Shown here: in pieces, positions 7,801-12,144 of the stretch
How the letters are laid out: each line of letters opens with the position of its first letter
How positions within the stretch are numbered: position 1 is the stretch's first letter
Assembly: GCA_018267795.1 (NCBI GenBank)
Contig: JAFDXS010000020.1
Span: forward strand, 1-12,144
Direction: 5' to 3'
Source: Bacteroidota bacterium
GTDB taxonomy: Bacteria > Bacteroidota > Bacteroidia > Chitinophagales > Chitinophagaceae
Length of the DNA stretch: 12,144 nt
Translations under genes and position numbers: made by a program
The notes under the pieces: model-generated
What the model was told of the DNA's origin: nothing
Databases searched by the model: none
Seen by the model: the letters and a program-made list of their open reading frames with translations, nothing else

Positions 7801-7896
7801 CCGATACGTATTAAGTAAATTATTAAAAGAAGCCCTTTGTTTAATAATACTTATGGATTTTGGAGATTTTCTCATCTTTACGATAAGAAGCTGCAT

Positions 7897-8463
7897 TTGG
7901 AAAACTATTCCCAACATAGCAAACTGAGCGATGAAGAGTTGCTGCAGGCCTACAGAGCAGGCAGGGATAATACATGGCTTGGTTACCTGCTGCAGCGCTA
8001 CACCATGCTGTTGCTGGGTGTGGCCATGAAATACGTAAAAGATAAGGAAAAGGCGCAGGATGCAGTGCAGCAGGTGTTTGAAAAAGTATTAACCCATTTA
8101 CCGGAAGGAGAAATACATAATTTTAAAGGATGGCTGTATATACTGATGCGTAACCATTGCCTGCAACAACTTAGAGATAAAACGCACATCATAGGCGATG
8201 AAGGGCTAAGTAACATAGCTGCGGAAGCAAATGGAGAAGAGGTGCAAATGAAAAACTATACGCTGGAACAAATGGAGGCAGCGATAGAAGAACTAAGTGA
8301 AGAGCAAAAACAGGCAATTGTATTATTTTACCTAAGGAAAAAGAGCTACCAGCAGATAATGGAAAGTACAGGCTATAGCTTTGAACAGGTGAAAAGCTAT
8401 ATACAGAACGGGAAGCGAAACCTGAAACTAATACTACAGAAAAAACTGGCTGAACGTAAATGA
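7897..8463 (+). CDS. ECF-type RNA polymerase sigma factor
   Basis: 188 residues from the TTG at 7897. Region 2 (about residues 23-95) includes the Q-D-A-V-Q-Q-V-F-E-K-V helix and the F-K-G-W-L-Y-I-L-M-R-N-H-C promoter-opening segment. Region 4 (about 122-183) is a helix-turn-helix with L-S-E-E-Q-K-Q-A-I-V-L-F-Y and Y-Q-Q-I-M-E-S-T-G-Y-S-F-E-Q-V-K-S-Y. Together they mark a group 4 sigma factor that redirects RNA polymerase to a small regulon. The start is uncertain: no in-frame ATG precedes region 2. TTG at 7897 has AAGAAG six bases upstream and gives the usual family N-terminus (E-N-Y-S-Q-H-S-K-L-S-D-E-E-L-L). A TTG at 7837 would add 20 residues. The stop overlaps the next start (ATGA), so translation is probably coupled to the putative anti-sigma gene. 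Confidence 0.88.
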   Translation: MENYSQHSKLSDEELLQAYRAGRDNTWLGYLLQRYTMLLLGVAMKYVKDKEKAQDAVQQVFEKVLTHLPEGEIHNFKGWLYILMRNHCLQQLRDKTHIIGDEGLSNIAAEANGEEVQMKNYTLEQMEAAIEELSEEQKQAIVLFYLRKKSYQQIMESTGYSFEQVKSYIQNGKRNLKLILQKKLAERK

Positions 8464-8810
8464 ACGATTTGAATGACATATTGCGAGAGGATAAAGGCAA
8501 GCTGCCTGAAGATAAGCTGCTGGCTTACCTGGAGGGAAGGCTGTCGCCGGAAGAGCAACATGAAGTGGAGCAGTGGCTAGGCAAAGAAGGAATGGAAGGT
8601 GATGCCCTGGAAGGACTGAAGAGTATACCGCTTGGGGAAACAAAAGATGCAGTAGATAGAATAAACCATGAATTGCGCAAACAACTAATACCGAAAAAGC
8701 GAAAGCGCAGACAAATAAAAGATAACCCCTGGGCTGTACAAGCAGTGGTAATAATACTATTGCTTATTATCTTAGCCTACATAGTAATAAGAATAGCCAT
8801 AAAAAAGTAA
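8460..8810 (+). CDS. Putative tail-anchored anti-sigma factor
   Basis: 116 residues, starting within the sigma-factor stop (4-bp ATGA overlap). A cytoplasmic-looking, acidic N-terminal part contains K-L-L-A-Y-L-E-G-R-L-S-P-E-E-Q-H-E-V-E-Q-W-L (19-40) and G-M-E-G-D-A-L-E-G-L (44-53). This segment resembles the N-terminal region of many Bacteroidota anti-sigma and TonB-like membrane proteins. A basic stretch (79-87) precedes one membrane helix (about 92-111), leaving only about five residues outside. No zinc-binding H-x3-C-x2-C motif is present. The anti-sigma role is inferred from position, overlap and topology rather than a firm domain match. The lack of a periplasmic domain is unusual for a signal-receiving anti-sigma factor. 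The next gene starts 5 bp downstream. Confidence 0.6.
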   Translation: MNDLNDILREDKGKLPEDKLLAYLEGRLSPEEQHEVEQWLGKEGMEGDALEGLKSIPLGETKDAVDRINHELRKQLIPKKRKRRQIKDNPWAVQAVVIILLLIILAYIVIRIAIKK

Positions 8811-8815
8811 TCCCT

Positions 8816-9481
8816 ATGAAACAGTTTATTGTTTTAATGCTGCTGCTGTGCAGTGAGCTGGTATATGGAAAAGGTGATAGTGTGATGGTGAGGAACCTTT
8901 ACTGCTCTAAGGCAGATAGTATGGTGCTATTTGTGGAAGGGAATAATGTGATACAGGTATATGGTGCAGGCGTGAGTGCGGCAGAACTGAAACTTAAAAG
9001 CCTTGACAGGGCGCTGAGAATAGGTGATATAAAACAACAGGGCGATACCCTTACAGCACTTGCAATGCCCTATACAACAGCGAAACGACTAAGGTTAGCA
9101 GTAGTAAATAAGAAAACTAATAAACTTTATAAAGAGGTGAGCTTTGTGGCGGCTACGATACCGGAGCCCAAGGCTAAAATAGGCACGCTGAAGGACAGTG
9201 TGGTGACGAAGAAAGAGCTGCTGAACCAGGATAATGTGCACCTAGTTTTCCCGAACTCGCTGTACAGCTATCCGTACCGGATACAGAGGTATACCTTCAA
9301 GGCACAGTATAAAGACAAAAACATATCCATACCAGTACAGGGGCTGTTTATACCTATAGAGGTAAAAAAGGCTATAAAAGAACTACCTGCTAATACTGTG
9401 GTGAGCTTTACTGACATTACGGCGATGTGCCCGGACTGTGCGGGACGGCAGCTACGAGATATTAAAATTTTGGTAAGATAG
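8816..9481 (+). CDS. Free-standing secreted GldM C-terminal-like protein
   Basis: 221 residues with a signal peptide (about 1-18, cut after V-Y-G). The mature part resembles the last two periplasmic domains of GldM/PorM. The first domain (about 33-112) has a V-Y-G-A-G-V-S-A-A-E-L element like the GldM G-V-S-A-D-K-I. The second (about 113-221) opens with I-P-E-P-K-A-K-I-G, like GldM V-P-D-P-V-A-K-V-G-G, then T-K-K-E-L-L, a central R-Y-T-F strand and an ending V-S-F-T-D-I-T-A-M-C-P-D-C. GldM is the T9SS motor shaft, which spans the periplasm and contacts the GldK/GldN ring. This protein lacks the membrane helix and first two shaft domains, so it is not GldM itself. It lies 5 bp after the anti-sigma-like gene, in one operon with the sigma factor. 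C-P-D-C (205-208) replaces the usual G-P-D-G turn. Its role is unknown; interaction with the T9SS ring or with the anti-sigma protein is inference. Confidence 0.65.
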   Translation: MKQFIVLMLLLCSELVYGKGDSVMVRNLYCSKADSMVLFVEGNNVIQVYGAGVSAAELKLKSLDRALRIGDIKQQGDTLTALAMPYTTAKRLRLAVVNKKTNKLYKEVSFVAATIPEPKAKIGTLKDSVVTKKELLNQDNVHLVFPNSLYSYPYRIQRYTFKAQYKDKNISIPVQGLFIPIEVKKAIKELPANTVVSFTDITAMCPDCAGRQLRDIKILVR

Positions 9482-9560
9482 CGTGTGCAAATATGTAACT
9501 TCTTTAAAAATCGTAACTTGCATAGCTGGCCAAAACAGGCTTATAGTATAATAATTCTCA
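9482..9560 (+). promoter_or_regulatory. Short leader region upstream of coaBC
   Basis: 79 bases between the GldM-like gene and coaBC on the same strand. It holds two GTAACTT copies 18 bases apart (about 9495 and 9513). The second, TAACTTG, is one base short of a TAnnTTTG box. No terminator hairpin was seen, so coaBC could be read partly from upstream; the presence of a promoter here is a weak inference. Confidence 0.25.
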
Positions 9561-10772
9561 ATGCATTTAGCAGGCAAAAAGATTGTATTTGCAGTAACAG
9601 GTAGTATTGCTGCATATAAGACACCGCAACTGGTGCGATTGCTAATAAAGGCAGGCGCAGATGTAAAGGTAATAACCACAGCAGCAGCTGAAGACTTTGT
9701 AAGTCCGCTGGCTCTGGCTACTGTGTCTAAACACCCGGTGGCAGGCAATATAAGCGATGGCGCTGCATGGAATAACCATGTAGAAATGGGGCTATGGGCA
9801 GACGCAATGATAGTAGCGCCCTGTAGTGCCAATACACTAGCCAAACTGGCAAATGGGCTTTGTGATAACCTGGTGTGTGCAGTGTACCTATCGGCAAGAT
9901 GCCCTGTATTTATAGCGCCGGCTATGGATGAGGATATGTGGCTGCATGCAAGCACAAGGCAAAACCTGCAAAAAGTGCGAACCTATGGCAACCAGATAAT
10001 ACCTGTAGCGCATGGCGAACTGGCCAGCGGGCTGATAGGTGAGGGCAGAATGGCAGAGCCGGAAGATATAGTAAAATACCTTGATCATTTTTTCTCGGAT
10101 AATAATAAGCCACTAAAGGGAACAAAGGCACTGGTGACTGCGGGGCCTACTTATGAACGACTGGACCCGGTGCGGTTTATAGGCAACTTCTCAAGCGGGA
10201 AGATGGGGATAGCTATAGCGGAAGCACTGGCGAATAAGGGAGCGCAGGTGACACTGGTGCTTGGCCCATCTCATCTGCAAACATACCATGCGAATGTGAC
10301 TACAGTGAAAGTGGAAAGTGCTGCGGAAATGTACAAAGCATGCATGGATATATTTGCGCAAGTGCAAGTAGCTGTGCTTGCGGCTGCGGTAGCCGACTAC
10401 AGACCAGAAGAAATAGCCGATGAGAAAATAAAAAAGGCAAATGAAACGTTTGAGATAAAGCTTGCAAAAACAACAGATATACTTGCCTCTCTGGGTAAAA
10501 TAAAACAAGCGGGGCAACTACTGATCGGCTTTGCACTGGAGACGACAAACGAACTGGACAATGCAAAGAAAAAACTGCAAGCTAAAAACGCAGATATGAT
10601 AGTGCTGAATTCGCTACGTGATGAAGGTGCAGGTTTTGGACATGATACCAATAAAATAACGCTGATAGATGCAGCAGGTGAAAAATCATTGCCATTGCAA
10701 AGTAAAGGAGAAGCCGCAGAGGCTATTGTGAATCATATATTGGAATTGAGACATGCTGAAAAAACTGCTTAG
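9561..10772 (+). CDS. coaBC: Bifunctional phosphopantothenoylcysteine decarboxylase / phosphopantothenate-cysteine ligase
   Basis: 403 residues, full length for CoaBC (Dfp). It performs two consecutive steps of coenzyme A synthesis: joining 4'-phosphopantothenate to cysteine, then FMN-dependent decarboxylation to 4'-phosphopantetheine. The N-terminal CoaC half has the flavoprotein start A-V-T-G-S-I-A-A-Y-K (11-20), catalytic His73 in N-N-H-V-E-M-G, A-P-C-S-A-N-T (86-92) and the substrate clamp P-A-M-D (120-123). The C-terminal CoaB half has T-A-G-P-T-Y-E-R (193-200), D-P-V-R-F-I-G-N-F-S-S-G-K-M-G (202-216), A-A-V-A-D-Y-R-P (275-282) and Lys289. Two CoaC positions differ from E. coli: P-A-M-N is P-A-M-D, and the A-C-G-D cysteine is Ser156 (A-S-G-L). 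I recall the same changes in other Bacteroidota, so loss of function is not implied. The ATG at 9561 is preceded by an A/T-rich leader. The 3' end overlaps the next gene by 20 bp. Confidence 0.96.
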   Translation: MHLAGKKIVFAVTGSIAAYKTPQLVRLLIKAGADVKVITTAAAEDFVSPLALATVSKHPVAGNISDGAAWNNHVEMGLWADAMIVAPCSANTLAKLANGLCDNLVCAVYLSARCPVFIAPAMDEDMWLHASTRQNLQKVRTYGNQIIPVAHGELASGLIGEGRMAEPEDIVKYLDHFFSDNNKPLKGTKALVTAGPTYERLDPVRFIGNFSSGKMGIAIAEALANKGAQVTLVLGPSHLQTYHANVTTVKVESAAEMYKACMDIFAQVQVAVLAAAVADYRPEEIADEKIKKANETFEIKLAKTTDILASLGKIKQAGQLLIGFALETTNELDNAKKKLQAKNADMIVLNSLRDEGAGFGHDTNKITLIDAAGEKSLPLQSKGEAAEAIVNHILELRHAEKTA

Positions 10773-11676
10773 TGTAGTGTTACTGATAACCAGTGGCGTG
10801 GCAGTGCAGGCACAGGAACTGAACTGCAAGGTGACTATACTGCATGAAAAAATATTAAATACAGACCCGCAGGTGTTTAAGGATATGACTAAAGCCGTAA
10901 CGGACTTTATGAATACCCGTAAATGGACAAGCGATGAATTTCAAACAGCGGAGAAGATAGATTGCAATATTCTTTTCAATCTTACCGGCAAGATAAGCGG
11001 GGATGATAATGGCTACCAGGGAACATTGAGCATACAGGCTTCGAGACCGGTATTTAACTCATCATACAATAGTACTACGGTAAACTATGTGGATAAGGAT
11101 ATCGTGTTTCACTTTACACAGTATGGTGCATTGCAATTTGACGACAGGAATATAAGCGGTACTGATCCATTGGCATCTAACCTTACTGCGGTGCTTGCCT
11201 ACTATGCTTACTTGATAATAGGGCTGGACTATGACAGCTTCTCACCGAATGGTGGTACTGACTACCTGAAGAAAGCACAGAATATAGTAAATAATGCACC
11301 TGAAGCAGGTAACTCCATACCCGGCTGGAAGGCTGTGGATGGAACACGTAACCGCTACTGGATAATAGACCAGCTGCTGAGCCCCCGCTTCCAGGATGTT
11401 CGTAGCTACTGGTACACACTGCACCGTGAAGGGCTGGATAATATGTACAACAAGCCAGATACGGCAAAGCTAAAGATACTAAGCGGCTTGCCAAAGCTAA
11501 GCGAAGTGAATAAAGAGAACCCTAACTCTATATTGCTTCAATTTTTCTTCAATGCCAAGGCTGATGAGATGATAAAAATACTAACGCAGCTACCCAAGCC
11601 TGACCGGGCGCAGTATATACCAATGCTGATGGCAATGGATGTGCCGGATGCTGCTAAATACAACAGCCTAAAATAA
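10753..11676 (+). CDS. DUF4835 family secreted protein (T9SS PorD-type)
   Basis: 307 residues. A signal peptide (1-20, cut before Q-E-L-N-C) is followed by a full-length DUF4835 domain. Landmarks are the leading E-L-N-C-K-V-T, F-M-N-T-R-K-W-T-S-D-E-F-Q, I-Q-A-S-R-P-V-F-N-S-S-Y, A-Y-Y-A-Y-L-I-I-G-L-D-Y-D-S-F, and G-G-T-D-Y-L-K-K-A-Q. This family is restricted to Bacteroidota and, in my recollection, is named PorD in some annotations because of a link to type IX secretion. Its biochemical role is unknown to me. The ATG lies inside the end of coaBC (20-bp overlap, different frame), so the two are very probably co-transcribed and translationally coupled. The coaBC-DUF4835 pairing is, from memory, conserved in flavobacteria, where recN often follows. 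Here a DUF4296 lipoprotein gene follows after 17 bp. Confidence 0.85.
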   Translation: MLKKLLSVVLLITSGVAVQAQELNCKVTILHEKILNTDPQVFKDMTKAVTDFMNTRKWTSDEFQTAEKIDCNILFNLTGKISGDDNGYQGTLSIQASRPVFNSSYNSTTVNYVDKDIVFHFTQYGALQFDDRNISGTDPLASNLTAVLAYYAYLIIGLDYDSFSPNGGTDYLKKAQNIVNNAPEAGNSIPGWKAVDGTRNRYWIIDQLLSPRFQDVRSYWYTLHREGLDNMYNKPDTAKLKILSGLPKLSEVNKENPNSILLQFFFNAKADEMIKILTQLPKPDRAQYIPMLMAMDVPDAAKYNSLK

Positions 11677-11693
11677 AACGACAAAACACACGA

Positions 11694-12050
11694 ATGAAAA
11701 AGTATATGAGCCTCCTGCTGTGCATGGTATTAGCTATCTCCTGCCAGAAGAAACAATCTGGCAGCGATCATCTGTCGCAAAGCCAGATGGGAAAAATACT
11801 TTTTGATGTGCAGCTTGCGGAAGCCTACAGCACTATGGTAACGAAAGATACCGTACATAAACTGGTAGGCAGAAACATGGATTCGCTGAGTGCCTACTAT
11901 AAAGAAATATTAGCCCACCATAAGGTATCAGAACAGCAATTTAATAATAGCCTTGCCTACTACAGGGAGCACCCCGATGAGCTGGATAGCATATATACAA
12001 AGATGCTGCCTGAGTTTGAAAAGCTACAGGCCGAGTATAAATTAAAATAG
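11694..12050 (+). CDS. DUF4296 family lipoprotein
   Basis: 118 residues. The N-terminus is a lipoprotein signal: M-K-K-Y, a hydrophobic stretch, then the lipobox L-A-I-S-C with Cys17 as the lipid-attachment residue. The mature part is a small helical domain typical of DUF4296: F-D-V-Q-L-A-E-A-Y, D-S-L-S-A-Y-Y-K-E-I-L-A-H-H-K-V-S, and F-N-N-S-L-A-Y-Y-R-E-H-P. The family is known only from Bacteroidota and has no assigned function. Residues after Cys17 (Q-K-K-Q-S-G-S-D) do not settle outer-membrane or surface location. It is the last gene of the coaBC operon. It stops 6 bp from a convergent aminotransferase gene, and no hairpin is visible between them. Confidence 0.85.
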   Translation: MKKYMSLLLCMVLAISCQKKQSGSDHLSQSQMGKILFDVQLAEAYSTMVTKDTVHKLVGRNMDSLSAYYKEILAHHKVSEQQFNNSLAYYREHPDELDSIYTKMLPEFEKLQAEYKLK

Positions 12051-12056
12051 ATAAAT

Positions 12057-12144
12057 CTACTTAAGCAGTGCCAGCGTATTTTTCATGCGTTCCAATGCTT
12101 CTTTCAGCGTATCGAGCGAAGTGGCAAAGGAGATGCGGATGCAA
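12057..12144 (-). CDS. C-terminus of a PLP-dependent class I/II aminotransferase, partial
   Basis: Only the last 28 or so codons are in the window. Read on the minus strand they give C-I-R-I-S-F-A-T-S, then L-D-T-L-K-E-A-L-E-R-M and a TAG stop at 12059-12057. The R-I-S-(F/Y)-A-T-S element followed by an amphipathic helix is the standard ending of aspartate-aminotransferase-like enzymes (fold type I). Its arginine is the residue that binds the substrate alpha-carboxylate in that family. The gene runs in from beyond the right edge, so substrate specificity cannot be judged. It is convergent with the DUF4296 gene, which ends only 6 bp away. Confidence 0.75.
   Translation of the reverse strand, partial: CIRISFATSLDTLKEALERMKNTLALLK

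Noticed and set aside
7422..7814. 130-codon plus-strand ORF running into the divergent intergenic region
   Set aside because: Mostly antisense to the N-terminus of the acyl-CoA dehydrogenase; the tail is a low-complexity lysine-rich run from A/T-rich promoter DNA.
9452..9955. 167-codon minus-strand ORF
   Set aside because: It lies opposite the end of the GldM-like gene and the start of coaBC, both well supported, and its translation shows no recognisable domain.
1..12144. tRNA, rRNA, riboswitch, phage or insertion-sequence genes
   Set aside because: Read for on both strands; no cloverleaf with CCA-type ends, no transposase or integrase motifs and no riboswitch core that I could recognise.

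Overview
The window reads as chromosomal DNA of a Bacteroidota member, most likely a Chitinophagales/Chitinophagaceae-type bacterium. The clade signals are a type IX secretion (T9SS) C-terminal sorting domain, a DUF4835/PorD-type protein, a DUF4296 lipoprotein, a GldM-like protein, a Reg_prop/Y_Y_Y sensor, one TAnnTTTG-type promoter and mostly weak Shine-Dalgarno sequences. The family assignment rests on remembered protein resemblance, not on a search.

Layout. (1) 1-2751 (+): 3' part of a large transmembrane sensor. A periplasmic beta-propeller with a 42-residue period is followed by Y_Y_Y, one membrane helix, a coiled coil, two PAS domains and a histidine-containing DHp-like end with no ATPase domain. 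(2) 2758-3348 (-): a small heat-shock (alpha-crystallin) protein with two N-terminal membrane helices, convergent with gene 1. (3) 3349-3741: an AT-rich gap with no gene, ending in a strong hairpin. (4) 3742-6402 (-): a secreted six-blade NHL propeller with Ig-like repeats and a T9SS sorting domain. (5) 6587-7729 (-): an acyl-CoA dehydrogenase with a recognisable promoter and terminator. (6) 7897-9481 (+): a compact operon of an ECF sigma factor, a tail-anchored putative anti-sigma factor and a free-standing secreted GldM C-terminal-like protein. (7) 9561-12050 (+): coaBC, a PorD-type (DUF4835) protein and a DUF4296 lipoprotein. (8) 12057-12144 (-): the C-terminus of an aminotransferase.

How the genes fit together. 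Most of the window is either housekeeping (CoA synthesis, acyl-CoA oxidation, aminotransferase) or cell-envelope and T9SS biology: a T9SS cargo, a PorD-type protein and a GldM-like periplasmic protein. The part most worth attention is the sigma/anti-sigma/GldM-C-like operon. Its putative anti-sigma factor has almost no periplasmic part, and the next gene encodes a secreted domain of the type found in the T9SS motor shaft, so an envelope or T9SS stress circuit is a reasonable hypothesis. The ATPase-less sensor and the membrane-anchored small heat-shock protein are the other two unusual architectures. No tRNA, rRNA, CRISPR array, insertion sequence or phage gene was seen.
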